64,000 bases of DNA from Paraphysomonas bandaiensis (lineage: Eukaryota > Chrysophyceae), in NCBI GenBank assembly GCA_965644295.1, contig CBFFRP010000080.1, positions 1 to 64,000 of the forward strand. The letters are read 5' to 3'. Of the stretch, positions 24,789-40,153 are shown piece after piece. A program made the position numbers and the translations under genes. Each line of letters opens with the position of its first letter. Positions within the stretch are counted from its first letter, which is position 1. The notes beneath the pieces were generated by a model. The model was not told the DNA's origin, searched no databases, and saw nothing but the letters and a program-made list of their open reading frames with translations.

Positions 24789-24999
24789 CAGGGCTGCGTA
24801 TCAAATTAATTGACGCAGGTTGTAGGTTGTAGTCAATTATAATTGCAATTATTACTTGCTGTCTCAATTTCAATTATTGCAATTAATTGACAATTAATTG
24901 AAGTGAGCTGGAGTCAATTATAATTGCAATTATGATTTGTTGTCCCAATTTAAATTGTTGCAATTTTAATAATTGACTATTAATTGATACGCAGCCCTG
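24789..24999. mobile_element. hAT-type MITE, 211 bp, with perfect 8-bp TSD
   Basis: Ends CAGGGCTGCGTATCAA and TTGATACGCAGCCCTG are inverted repeats. The element is flanked by GTATTTAC at 24781-24788 and 25000-25007. The interior repeats AATTATAATTGCAATTAT in tandem. It carries no coding sequence. Confidence 0.95.
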
Positions 25000-25315
25000 G
25001 TATTTACGAAAAGAGAGAGAGAGGTGGAGAGCAGCATGAGCCCAGGTAGGTATAAAATATCTATCACAAAGTATACATAGGTCGTCGATGGGAGTCCCAG
25101 TGCAGTTCTTAACCAAAGAACAAAGCACATTATCCGAGGACAAGTTGTCGATTACATATATTATACCCATTGCTGATATCATCGAGCCATTAACTATATA
25201 TATTATATAGCATGATTGTAATCTACAACTAGTGATTCATTCGTTTTTAATGAATTTAGATACGCATATATATACCCAATACCCACGCACCTTCTACAAA
25301 TTGTAGATAGCCAAT

Positions 25316-25435
25316 AAGTCGAGGTAATGCCAAAACCTGGTAAAGCGATTTCACCATTATGTTTCATATCTAAGTATTGAGTTATTATTTCACCAAGTTT
25401 TATACATTTCACCAGGTTTTGGTATTACCTCGACT
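25316..25435. mobile_element. Small inverted-repeat element, ~120 bp
   Basis: AAGTCGAGGTAATGCCAAAA starts the left arm and CCAGGTTTTGGTATTACC leads into CTCGACTT at the right end, about 29 bp of near-perfect inverted repeat. CAATA flanks both sides within a base or two. A single arm plus loop recurs at 50396-50470. Confidence 0.6.
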
Positions 25436-25989
25436 TCAATACTGGTCACACATATCAATTACTAGAGTATTCACTCAGTTCAACATATACACCACTCAAT
25501 CAACACACGTAATACACAATCTCTCAGCGGTACAACATACACATACTGAGTATTCACTCAGCTCAACGAGAGACACACGTTGTATATCGATATTCATAAT
25601 AGCTACCAGTGACACAACCAAAACAGTACAGTACATGTCACATACTATATATCATGATACAGTATTCACCCAGCTCAACATATACATCACTCAACCAATA
25701 CACGTCATACACTATCTCTCAGCATTAAGATTTACTATTACTTATAAAATGCCATTAAGACCTAAAGTATACAATTAAATTATTGTGACTATATAAGAAT
25801 CATGACAAGAGGAAAAATATGATAAAACAAAATATATATGTACGGTGTTATTCGACGTTTTTAGTCTTAACTTTTAAGATATAAGGAATTTTCTCTGTCA
25901 GACTTGATAACTTTAGATAAGGGTTACAATATCCAACGTTAACGACTTTTGCTTTACTTCAAATATTCATCAAAATATATATTATATAA

Positions 25990-26475
25990 TATATAGTAGT
26001 GAATGCCTTGTTATTAGCAATAGGTGTCTAAGAGTCAGTGCTTAACTCTGATAATATCCTACTATTTAACGCTACGAAAGCTGCTTGTGCGTCACCACAA
26101 GAACCAAAAGAGCCAAGGTGCAACTACTTTCGCTCAATCACTCAAAGCAAACGCAGTGAGCAAGCAGAATGTTGATATACCTGACATCATCTGCTGACTT
26201 CAGGATTGAGTCCTTAAGGGGAACAGCCCGGATGCTTGACTTCAGGATTTTTTACTTCAACAGGCAGCCCGATACCCCGTATGCCCTTGAGGTGGGCCTG
26301 TTTATTCGTCAAGGCCCAAAGATGTCTACACAAGCATTTAGCTATGAGTGGGCAGAACAATATCTGCTGGCTATATATGCGGCTCACGTTAGTTTCTCGG
26401 AGCAATATCTCCGGTGCTTATCCCCGAGAACACCAAAAAGAGGTACGAGTCCAACTTTGTTGACGGAATAAAAAA
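25990..26475 (+). mobile_element. Dispersed long-TIR element, left arm plus interior
   Basis: Begins GCCTTGTTATTAGCAATA, includes TTAAGAGTCAGTGCTTAACT-type sequence, the structured core around 26070-26130 and the CTGACTTCAGGATT and CCCTTGAGGTGGGCCTG blocks. It continues into interior sequence shared with 59390-59560 (GCTATGAGTGGGCAGA, GGCTCACGTTAG, TCCGGTGCTTATCCC). No right arm follows, so it is truncated. Confidence 0.75.
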
Positions 26476-27274
26476 TATATATGAATGTAATATATGGGGA
26501 CTGTTTACGATTGTGCATCATTATTAATTGGCGAAAGTACAACTAATGCTTGTCACTTGTCACCATTTTATTTAATTGAGTGCTGCGTTAACTGAGTTCC
26601 GTTATCTCTCTTTAAGTTAGTAATATATCAATTATATCAAGGTTTGACATTGTATATATGAGGAGTATGAACTTAACAACAGAAGAGGTAAACTTATACT
26701 CAATGCTGAGAATTACAAATTAAAATCAACATCTCTTATCATTCACCAATTTCATGTTGTCTCTACTACCACTCATTTCTCGTACGATCTTACTTCGTCA
26801 CTACAACTTGCATCGTCACTATACTATTCCGTTTTACTACTATATACTTATATTTACCGTCATTCATTCTCACAGTACGATTAATAAAAATATAACTGTA
26901 TCCTACTGTAATTTAAATACGTTTTAACTACAGCTTTCAATTGTTGTCATATAGCAGAACTCAACAAATTACTTACGGCCTATATAAGATATATGGATGT
27001 ATATAATACAACGAAATATGGTTGGTTTTAGATCTCCTAATAGATTTGTTGTGTTAGCTGTTTGTTATTGTATCCGCGTCTAGGCGTACAAATAGTTTTG
27101 GTTTTACCAGAAACTCTATAAAAAGAAGTCTATTCATAGACACCTTCATTAATTCATTGCTATACTATCTTGCCAAAGAATCCAGCTATTTCGTAGCATA
27201 TTGTTAACTTGTATATTCAATAGCCGCTGACCATAAATGGATCCCTACTGCAGTAGCTTTGAATACAGACCTAT
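26476..27274. other. AT-rich spacer, no gene recognised
   Basis: No coding frame with family resemblance. Some sequence between 26690 and 26990 resembles 12640-13020 (TTAAAATCAACATCTCT and related blocks), suggesting an old dispersed repeat. Confidence 0.35.
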
Positions 27275-28287
27275 TCAAATATCTCCGCTTGACGCTTCTG
27301 ACTTCTTTCTCTCTGCATCTAACTCCTTCTGAATCTCGTCAATTAGATACTGAACCTGTTACATTGTTGTTAGTGCGAAGGGCAGAGATATACTGACATG
27401 ATGCAATATTTATCAACCTCTGCATCCGACAGGATAGTGTGTGTAATCTTGTCATCCACTCCCTTACGCAGCACAGAGAGCTCGATTCTGTCAGGGCTGG
27501 GACTTGCCGAATCAAGAGTCTTAAGCAAAACCTTGACTGAAAGTTTTAGATTGGCATCTATGGAGTTGTTCTCGACGAAGTCTGTTTTGAGAATGCTCTT
27601 GCCCGCCTGGTTGTTTTGGCCTGGGAACGAGAAGTATATCTGTAAAGACAACATGCAAACGAGAGAAGAGAAACTTACCAATCACTGTAGCTTTCCAGCC
27701 ACTGAAGTTTCCAGAGGGGTCACTCTGGTAGAGCTGGAAACCATAGTACCTATCCCAACCAGCAAATACAAAGGCTACCCCGAATGGACGCAGGCCGCCA
27801 AACTGTGTATAAGCCTGTTTATAATTGCATACAGACTTCACGACCTGTTCAACTGGCATGATCTCTTGATAGTTATAAAGGTACCTATGGAAACGAGTTA
27901 TTCACTTATATCTGTAACCTCAATGATGTGTTGCAGTCAACCTCTGAGATCCTAATCTTGCTTGATGTATAAGAATATTGGCATCCGCAGTTAGGCCAGC
28001 AACAAGACAAGAAACGTGGTCATCGATTATGTAGGTCTTCTCGCTTGTTTTGGAAGGCTCCAACAACTTCGAAACAGTGCGCTTTTCCGCAGCCAGTACG
28101 ATACCTTCCGATGATTGTAGGCCAACACAAGTTCCTGCATTATTAATTGCCTCAATCGCATACTCCACTTGATGGAGGCGCCCTAATTTCCACAATAAAC
28201 AAACACGTCGGTTAGAATACTAATAAATAACCATTTAATACCTTCTGGGGAGAATGTTGTGGTTGACTGATCGTACCTTCGGGACAT
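27275..28287 (-). CDS. PSMA4: 20S proteasome alpha subunit 4 (PSMA4-type)
   Basis: Five exons: 28287-28242, 28182-27942, 27884-27679, 27620-27418, 27355-27275; introns 59, 57, 58 and 62 nt; 258 residues. [16 protein letters not shown] joins [12 protein letters not shown] to form the alpha-subunit N-terminal signature. [17 protein letters not shown] and [19 protein letters not shown] match the alpha-4 (yeast Pre9) subfamily closely. The C-terminal tail is a short charged helix ([12 protein letters not shown]) as in homologues. It is a structural subunit of the outer ring of the 20S core particle. For intron 4, the 62-nt version giving [12 protein letters not shown] is preferred to a 38-nt version because it aligns with the family tail. 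Divergent partner of TFIIA gamma. Confidence 0.95.
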
Positions 28288-28914
28288 ATTTGCTCAGACA
28301 GATTGAAGCCGCTTCAATATAAGTGCTAAACAATTACAAATACAGAGTGATGAGAAACACTGATAATTGTAGATTGAATACCCTACGATGCAGTGTACAA
28401 AATACAAACGAAATAATACTCGTCAACTTAACCTGACGCTCAACTGTGCTGGCTGTGTTTAATAGCATGCATCATCATGTCTGTCTAGATGTGAAGGCTT
28501 TGTGCTCACGTATGGCAGTGTTGTACGTATACTGGTATACGTGGAATACATGCTGCTATACTATAACCATCCTTCAGGCCTTTATTGTCCAATCAACATG
28601 CTGTATCTTACACTGGTTGGCACAAGTTGGGCAGTACTGCTGAATCAAACTCATAAAATGACATTTTATTCCACTCATCCCATTCATACATGCAGCTCCA
28701 GGGACTTCCGCAGCAGTGTACGGATATATCGACTGTTTGCATCCTGACACTCCACTTCCTCCAACTTCGAAACAAATAGTAAACAGCCAGACACATTGGC
28801 TACAGATCACTGTTCATTTCAGTCCTGTTTTGGAATTTGGGGAGCTGGGCGTTGTGTCATTTACAGACGGGATTCTAAGTGTTTTCGCGATATATAAACT
28901 ACCTACTCTGAAGC
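28288..28914. promoter_or_regulatory. Divergent promoter region, PSMA4 / TFIIA gamma
   Basis: 627 bp between the two start codons. TATATAAA at 28891-28898 lies 17 bases before the TFIIA gamma ATG, which is very close for a TATA box unless the leader is minimal or another ATG is used. No coding sequence was recognised. Confidence 0.4.
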
Positions 28915-29318
28915 ATGGATAAAACAGAGACTAGCAACCCCGAATATTCAGAATTTTACAGACACACCACAGTCGGAACAGCCCTGATAAATTCATTAAC
29001 GTCAATGATTAAAAACGAAGAAATTACTGAAGAGGAAGCAGCGGTTGTATTTCGTGATTTCGAAAGAACTTTTATATCAAGAATGCGGGAAGCGACTGCC
29101 AACAACTTAATCGATAGTATTCAAGTACAGGTATCATTGAATATTGTTTAGTTCTTCGCTTGATATTTCCTTATTCGATTAAGGCTAAATTAACGAGCTA
29201 TAACAATTCTACACAGCATTGGCGAATCGATGCAGAAAATGCTGATGTGAACGTCGGAAGTAAATCTGTAAATGTTTCTTTGCTTAGATTGATATTTGAA
29301 TCCGACATATCTTCATAA
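28915..29318 (+). CDS. GTF2A2: TFIIA small (gamma) subunit
   Basis: Two exons (28915-29130, 29184-29318) with a 53-nt intron give 116 residues, close to the usual ~110. Exon 1 encodes the helical domain: YRHTTVGTALINSLTSMI then EITEEEAAVVFRDFERTF, matching the YR.TTLG.SL pattern of TFIIA gamma. Exon 2 gives AKLTSYNNSTQHWRIDAENA, corresponding to the G.L..Y...WTF start of the beta-barrel. The barrel is more divergent and the protein ends SLLRLIFESDISS. With TFIIA alpha/beta it stabilises TBP on the TATA box in the nucleus. Exon 2 is too short to stand out as an ORF on its own. Confidence 0.85.
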
Positions 29319-30365
29319 CGCTTTATTCAACGAACTTCTATGGCACACAACTTGTAGTATAGAAATACCGGAGGTCTACGTAGTACTCATATCAATACTT
29401 TGCCTCTACCCACCTTTAAAAGTAATATCAATGAAAGCTCCTTGTTGTGGATCACCGAATCAGATTCATGGAAGAAAGAAAGACCTTCTAGACTACAAAC
29501 CACAAAACTGGAAAGAATGGCCTTATAACGGCAGTTTTCAACTTGTGGATTACAAATATACACATGGACGTCATTTGGTGGTGTAAATAATAAGAAACAA
29601 GAAATACATTCTTCTGAGTGTTGACAATATATTGATATAATATTGCGGTGTTGTTAGGTTGTATATTATAGGAGTTACTATGAAATATTGCAGAATATAT
29701 TGTGTGTTAAGTGTTAATGGTAAACGATTTTTCGCAGAATGTTATTAGGTATTAGCTATAGGTTAAAAGTTAATCACCAGATGATATATTAATAGTATCA
29801 CACTTCTTAAAGCACCTTGTCGTAATAGATATGATACTCAAAGATAATACAGAACTATCAATTTCAACAACAATGTAAGAAACAGCAATATATAGCCAAA
29901 AATACTGCACTGATATCTACTATCCAGTCCGACTAATAAAATTTCTCTTAAAGTCTAGCTAATCTGTTAAACTGAACAGTGAAATATATATGCTAAATAT
30001 TAAAGATTAGAACCGCAGACAGCTTTAGTATTCATTAAAGTACTAGCAACTAGCAACCAGCACAGCACAGGGCATACAGTGATGTAATTCAATGATTCAA
30101 TGAGGAATATGTAATATTCAGTACAGTCATATTGTTGAAAAGCGCAAGCTTAAGGGTTACTACTTTCAACTTTTAATAATCACGCGACACATAACATGAT
30201 TAGCTACATGGACACACGACGAGTTGGGTGTTTTATCTTACCCAATCTACATGTCCTAACACAAACAACTGGCGGTCCTTGTTTTCGGCATATGTCTCCT
30301 TATATGCGGCATATCTTTAGGGCCCTTTAAGGCCCTGTTCACAGCGGCAGCTTGTCTGGGGGGTA
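29319..30365. other. AT-rich spacer, no gene recognised
   Basis: No supported gene. A 28-bp string beginning TGTAAATAATAAGAAACAAG at 29584 recurs at 39886, so small dispersed repeats are present. Confidence 0.4.
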
Positions 30366-30605
30366 GTGAATGTCTGATTATTAGCAATAAACGTTTAAGA
30401 GTCAGAACTAGTTTAGCATTGCAATTTAACCAACTAGTATTTAATGCTACGAAGGCTACTTGTGCGTCACCAAAAGCACTAAGGTGCATCCACTTTCGCT
30501 CTCTGTTCTTAAGGTAAAGCCCAGATGCTTGATTTCAGTTGACAGCCCCATACCCCGGATGCCCAGAGATGTCTACACAATTATTTGACTAAAAGTGGGC
30601 AGAAC
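30366..30605 (+). mobile_element. Dispersed long-TIR element, left arm
   Basis: Begins GTGAATGTCTGATTATTAGC, then the type A terminus, the structured core near 30450-30500, GATGCTTGATTTCAG and CCATACCCCGGATGCCC, ending at AGTGGGCAGAACAA. Truncated. Confidence 0.7.
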
Positions 30606-31044
30606 AATGTTAAAAGCACACTAATTTATCTAACACTGCTTGTAGAACAGTGTCTGAGTTATGTTATAATCAAAATGACCTGGGTCAGAAGGAACCAAGG
30701 CTAGGCAGTAGATGTATGTGTGGTACGACATAGCAGGTCTAATTACATAGTATTGTCATTGCCATGTATCCGTGAGGAAATTTCCCCGATGAGGAATACG
30801 TATGTTTCCCCAAGATATTATAACTGTAGAATACGTTAAATACAATGTATGTGATGAATGTAATTCAAGATTCGGAAGTTTATCAGAGATTGATATGAAG
30901 CAGGTATAAAATTATGGCGTTGATGTTCTTTGCATAATAATTGCCTATGCAATAATAATCATCTATCTTGTCTAACGACGTAACTTTCCTTTCACGACCT
31001 AAACAAGTAAAAATGTTCAAAAGTCAATAGTCTTCACGATCTAA

Positions 31045-31145
31045 AATCTGTTGACTTCAGGATTTTGGGGCCTTTAAGGCAAACTAATCCCGAATGCTTG
31101 ACGTCAGCATTCGTCCCAACACAGTCCCAAATACCACGTATACCC
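31045..31145 (+). mobile_element. Dispersed long-TIR element, short internal fragment
   Basis: Carries only the CTGTTGACTTCAGGATT and CGAATGCTTGACGTCAGCA blocks and a CCCAAATACCACGTATACCC stretch, all internal to the arms of other copies. Heavily decayed. Confidence 0.55.
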
Positions 31146-31528
31146 TTCTGAGGATTGGAAATGATGAGAAAACTGAGGAGGATTTGGTGAAAAATCGGTG
31201 TCATCTTAGGATGATGTATACTATGATATATGACGGCTTATTATCGTTTATTATTCTATACCTATGACCAGAAAAAAATATATATTGCAATTATATTATT
31301 TCATGCATTTTATCGCAATATGTATTGCTATTGTCGCTGAAAATATGATATTTAAATGTATTGAGATACACTGGTTTGATTTGAAACAATGAGGTGTGTT
31401 ATGAGATCAAGAGATCAACGTAAAGAGCTTCCAATGCATTCAGAAAAACTGATATGAAAAATATATATTACACCAACAAAAGCAAAAATAACGATTACTA
31501 AAGTCATCACATCAAACATATTGTACAA

Positions 31529-32603
31529 TTAGGCGCCAGTTGGTACAGCTTTTATTCGAATGGACTCCACAGAGAAAAATATATCTGTTGCCTTCTCAAA
31601 GGTGAAGAGGACCTAAAAGACAATTCAGAAGGGACATAAAGGAGAGATACTAGCTACATACCTGATCTCCAAATATTTTACTAGGAGAGCTACTTTCTGC
31701 CGCCGAATTTGTAAATTTCCTACTCTCGAATGAAAAGGTGGTAGTACTGTCCCTTTTCATTGGAACCATATTCACAGATCCCTCCACGGAGAGAGACATC
31801 TTCTCGATGCCACAACCAGTAATTCGAATCTGCAATATAAGAATTAAAATTGCAACAATTTGGATAACCGCTTACATCGACTATAAGCCAGCACAGCTTG
31901 AGATCTATTGATATAAATTGAGGCAACATACCAGTGGATACCCACCTTGTCATGAAGTCAGACCAGGTCGAAATATTTGCTGCACTCACCTGGAGTTCGA
32001 AGGACTTGACACAGAAAAAGGGTCCCAAAGTGGTAACCCAGGATCAAAACTAGAGCTGCTAAATTCGTATACGTCATCTAACTGTACGTACGAGACAGAA
32101 TGATCTTTCAAATTAATTGAATGATCCAGTGTTATCCGCTTTTCCTAAGACTAGGGAATCAAAGAAAGTGCGAAATAATATATCGAGATTACCTCCTCTA
32201 TAACATCAAGGTTGTTCATAGACGGTCTTCTCAGTCGAGCACTGATTGGACGAATAGGAGATTTCGAAAAGTTGCACTGCAACTACATAGACTGTCAGTG
32301 AAAATCAAGCAAGAAGGCATATTTCGATACCTTTTCTGGTTCATATATTGTAGAATGAGCTGCAGCAACATTATGAGTTCCGTATTTCTTACGTGTATAC
32401 TTTCTATCGGGGCTGTCTAAACTGCTCAAACTATCGCGTATTATGGCTTTCCTATAATCGTCTTTGGCAGTACCCATCAGTCTAATGAGTTCTAAATCCA
32501 AATTAAATAAGGTCACCAGATATAGTACTGGATACTGCTAACACATACCGTTTCTTTCGACATCAAAGTTGTCATGTTCGTCGCTACCAAACTCGTCGTA
32601 CAT
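31529..32603 (-). CDS. IFT25: IFT25/HSPB11-like intraflagellar transport protein
   Basis: Seven exons: 32603-32549, 32491-32331, 32282-32193, 32144-31990, 31945-31876, 31829-31662, 31612-31529; introns 57, 48, 48, 44, 46 and 49 nt; 260 residues. The C-terminal half follows the IFT25 jelly-roll. SRWVSTGMLPQFISIDL matches the FWTTTGMFPQEFII block of IFT25, DIRITGCGIEKMSLSVE covers the IEK region, and the end, TDIFFSVESIRIKA, matches the F..FASVHSVSAEG end. IFT25 partners IFT27 in the IFT-B particle that moves cargo in cilia. The N-terminal ~120 residues are charged, then Ser/Arg-rich (ISARLRRPSM), and have no counterpart in the ~144-residue animal protein. The match is by motif order only. Divergent from the kinase gene. 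Confidence 0.7.
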
Positions 32604-33206
32604 ACACCTGTTGCTGCCTCCAATACAAGGGCGAACTACAGAATCGTTTCACTTCACTATGAAGTCTGTACAAGACTAATGAAATTAGTTTTTCATATGT
32701 ACAGAGAGGGAGAGACTGTGGTAGGACACGGGCTTCTCAGTCGGTTCCAATGTATGTTTGAAATGCAAGCAAGAGAGTGCATTGGCATGACCACAGTGGT
32801 ACACAAAATACATCACTCGCATACATATTGTATACATATTATACACAGTAGTACGACACCCTAAGAGAAGTACGTATCCATGCTCTGCACTGACGAAGGA
32901 CATATCTGCTGCTGTTGTACACCTCTTTGTACTACAATCTGTACTACACGTATACCAGAGCGTGGTTGTTGTATTATTATACTACGAATGACTTGTACAG
33001 CAATGTGCGAGAGCTATAGCGACCTACACCTACTGCACGCACATAGCTGGCACGTGCACAGAGCAGAGTGTAATATGTGCCTGTCTAATCAATAAGATAC
33101 ACACGTCCATATCTCCATACAAGACTTGGCTTTGATTACTCATCATATCGAGCCCATTTACTCCGTCTACACCCCATTTCTTCATCTTTTAATCGTTGTT
33201 GCGGGT

Positions 33207-36958
<3,752 letters not shown>

Positions 36959-37202
36959 GACAGTGATATCGAAAAATGTCATGATATGCAGTTGCTCGTG
37001 TAGGAAGTATGCATTATGCGAAATTCTATTTTTGAATTACAAGTGCTATTGGTGCTACAGTAAATAAATGATTTCATAATGTTTGACTTATCTTACAAGC
37101 GCATCAATGAAAGTGTACATGTTCCCTGAGCTCGTACTGCGTTAGTAAAATTGGTCTTCTACTGGTACACAAATTTATCTGTCGATATCAGTTCCATTGT
37201 GT

Positions 37203-37499
37203 TCAGCTGTATGATAAATAATGTGTTGTGCAAGTGAAGATAGTTGGTACCGTCAAATAGGTAAACTCAGAGAGGCGGAATAATTTAATCAAGTTATCTA
37301 AGAGATTGACTATATGTGATATCTTCAGCATCGCTCGAAAGTCTGTTTCGAAGGCTTCAAAGTCTTGCAGACGTGCTGGATACTGCGGAACATCCCAAGA
37401 GGGAAGTATAAGCGACAAATTATCGAGGTGAGATGATAATCGTTTGCATTGATCCAGTGTTAACTCCTGGATAGGGTTTTTGGAGACAGGAAGAGCCAT
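37203..37499 (-). CDS. Small hypothetical protein, helical
   Basis: An ORF from the ATG at 37499 encodes about 98 residues with amphipathic helices (LTLDQCKRLSSHLDNLSLIL, FETDFRAMLKISHIVNLLDN) and a tail without charge pattern. It lies tail-to-tail with the kinase gene, 245 bp from its stop. No family was recognised. It could also be one exon of a longer gene or chance. Confidence 0.35.
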   Translation of the reverse strand: MALPVSKNPIQELTLDQCKRLSSHLDNLSLILPSWDVPQYPARLQDFEAFETDFRAMLKISHIVNLLDNLIKLFRLSEFTYLTVPTIFTCTTHYLSYS

Positions 37500-37999
37500 G
37501 CTAATGAGTAAAAGGGCAAACAAAGGTTATAGATCGCGAGAATCCGCTACCAAGTTGAACTATAAAGTATAGACTTGGTGGAAAGAGAATAATGATTAGA
37601 GATTACGAATGTAACATGTCGATACATTGTACTAAGTGTGTGGATATGCATGCATGTGATGTGATATCCATTCATTCAGGATACGTCGTACGTATGTAAT
37701 AAGGAAACTACGGAAGCGAAGTTTATACTATTGACTTAAAAAGTTGCGATAAAATGGAAGAATCCATCAACAATGTAATGACATCACTCTGATTTCTGAT
37801 TATGTTGAATAAACAATAATTTAATATGTATTATTTAAGTATGTGGATATATATTATATATTATATATTATACACATATATTATAACATATATGATATAA
37901 ACTCTTCAGTGATGTACAGAATACATTTATTTCATAGTTTGTACAGAATTGATAGTTTGTCTATTTATGGTGCATAATATTTTTTATTCTGAAATAGAG

Positions 38000-38140
38000 A
38001 ATGTCTGATTATTAGCAATAGGCGTTTAAAAGCAAAACAATTTAACCAATTGATATACTACTATTAGGCGCTACGAAAGCTGTTTGTGCGTCACCGAAAG
38101 CACAGAAGTGCAACAGCTTTAGCTCTCTGTCCTTAAAGTG
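38000..38140 (+). mobile_element. Dispersed long-TIR element, solo terminus
   Basis: Starts GAATGTCTGATTATTAGC and holds the complete structured core, including GTTTGTGCGTCACCGAAAGC and CACAGAAGTGC, ending at CTCTCTGTCCTTAAAG. Nothing of the interior follows. Confidence 0.7.
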
Positions 38141-39227
38141 TATGTCCTTATATTTTAACATGTATGTTACGATGAATATTCAAGTGTAAGTTTTAGACAG
38201 AATAATATATTATATTATTAATTAGATCGCTAATATATATTATGGTTGTCTCTCATAGCACTGATCTCTGAACCCAACAGAATCGTTCAAAGACTGTGTA
38301 TATATTTTATATACTTAAGAAATCGAAACTACTTCCTTTGCGTGTGTCAAAAAAATGTAAACTGAAGAAGACTTTATAAATTACGAACACAACAATTCAA
38401 AATACATACTGCTGTGTGTATATTATACATAATACGGTGAGAACTTTTTTCCGCACGACTGCATATTATAATCTTTCAAACATAATCAAAATGCATTAAA
38501 AACACATCAAAATGCAGCTCCTACTACACTACTAGAGTTTAAACAGAGCGCTGTCTAATAATAGTCAGCAGTATCATTTGTAATATATTCCCAGGTTTCG
38601 ACCGTTTCACCAGCAGGTTTATGCCCAAGTCGAATTTTTACGTTTTTATAATAATATTATTACTATAATTACCTGCATAATATTATAGTATACATACATC
38701 GCAATAATATATTATATATATTATCTCTTTACATTTTATGGGAAGCGGACCAGTATGTATGTATGTATGTAGTGAATAAGCCTTTCGACGCTGCTCGACC
38801 CCTGAGAAAAATACTACTACGAATAAATAAAGGCTAAAGCTGTCGTGTGGACACACAGGAAGGACGAAGCGATGATGACACTGATGTCGCTTAGGCATTT
38901 TCCTCCTGAGCCTATTCTATGGTTCTCCGTATCATAATAAGGGGCACTAGCGTCACCCCGTCCTCCCTTCGTCTTTCCTGTGTTGTGGTTGTGTGTGTGT
39001 GAGTCCAATTTTCTCTTTTTAGTTATATACTACCATGTCAGTACAGATGTATGTGTAGACATATTAGTTATTTGAGCAATGATCGCCTGCAGCAAGATAT
39101 TATACAATATTATATGAAGCGAGGTTACACGTCTTGTGTGAATCATATTACCAATGCGGATTTTTCTTGGCGAGATGAACTCGAGAGAGTTTTGGGAAAA
39201 GAAAGATTTCACAGGGGCGTTTTATTG
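38141..39227. other. AT-rich spacer, no gene recognised
   Basis: Runs of TA and short ATTATA motifs, a short GTAT run at 38754-38772, no supported ORF. The phrase AGGTTTCGACCGTTTCACCA near 38593 weakly resembles the 25316 element end. Confidence 0.35.
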
Positions 39228-39333
39228 CAGGGCCTGGTAACCATTACGGTAATGGCATTAATGGCAATTATAATTGCCGGGAACTGGACTACCATTAATC
39301 CATTAATAGCCCATCAATGGTTACGAGGCCCTG
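39228..39333. mobile_element. hAT-type MITE, 106 bp
   Basis: Ends CAGGGCCTGGTAACCATTA and GGTTACGAGGCCCTG are inverted repeats matching the 19738-19870 element. Flanks are TTTTATTG and ATTTATTG, an 8-bp duplication with one mismatch. Confidence 0.85.
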
Positions 39334-40153
39334 ATTTATTGTGCATATAAAATAGAAAATATATCCTGCTGCTAGAAACTTATTCCTGCTCCTGCTGTGG
39401 CTGGAATGGATAGTTATGAACGACTATTATATATTGGTCCAACTACCGCAGCTTGCTTCTTGTCGAAGCACAATCTAATGTTGTTAAGAGGATCTTAAGT
39501 CGTACAACGATGATTATGATACCTGAGCATAGAAACATGAATCCATATCATCTGGAAGCGTTACACTGTGGACGAGCATTCTGTTACAGCAGTGAGAGAT
39601 CACTCAACATTAGATATAACTGCTGGTCTAACTAATAACTAATGCACCACTTTGAGATAAGAAAGAGATAAAAACAACAAAATTGAACCAGTCTAATATT
39701 TTTGTTAGATGTTGCGCGAATTATACGATATATATTATAATACGTTATAGCTTGGAGTATCTCTATGACATACGTCTTCCTTCTATAAACGCCTAAACAA
39801 ATTAAACTTAATGAAAAGAATTACATGATCACAACAGTTTTCGATATAAGGCATAGTGATATACACATGCGTTTCATTTAGTGATGTAAATAATAAGAAA
39901 CAAGAAATACATGTCTATGATTCTGCACATGTAAAGTCGTTTACTTAATTACAGCTCAATGAAGCTGAAATAATCATTTGACCATTGACGTGCTTAAAGT
40001 AAGGTTGCTTGCAATATGTGAAAAATGTAATGTTCATGTAACTTGATACTGCTATACGACTTGGGAATTTCCGCATTACATTTCCATCTGCGCTACATTG
40101 TGCTCACATGTAGTCACACCACGTCTCTGGCATGTCGTATGTATGATTCCACA

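Noticed and set aside
27356-27417. 38-nt intron in PSMA4
   Set aside because: The 62-nt alternative aligns with the family C-terminus and removes extra residues (VDKYCIMS).
32492-32548. 21-nt intron in the IFT25-like gene
   Set aside because: The 57-nt alternative is in phase, has a TGAC branch-like site and yields a hydrophilic, natural junction.
32685-33095. Several ORFs in the IFT25/kinase intergenic region
   Set aside because: Short, overlapping on both strands, no family resemblance; they lie in a divergent promoter region.
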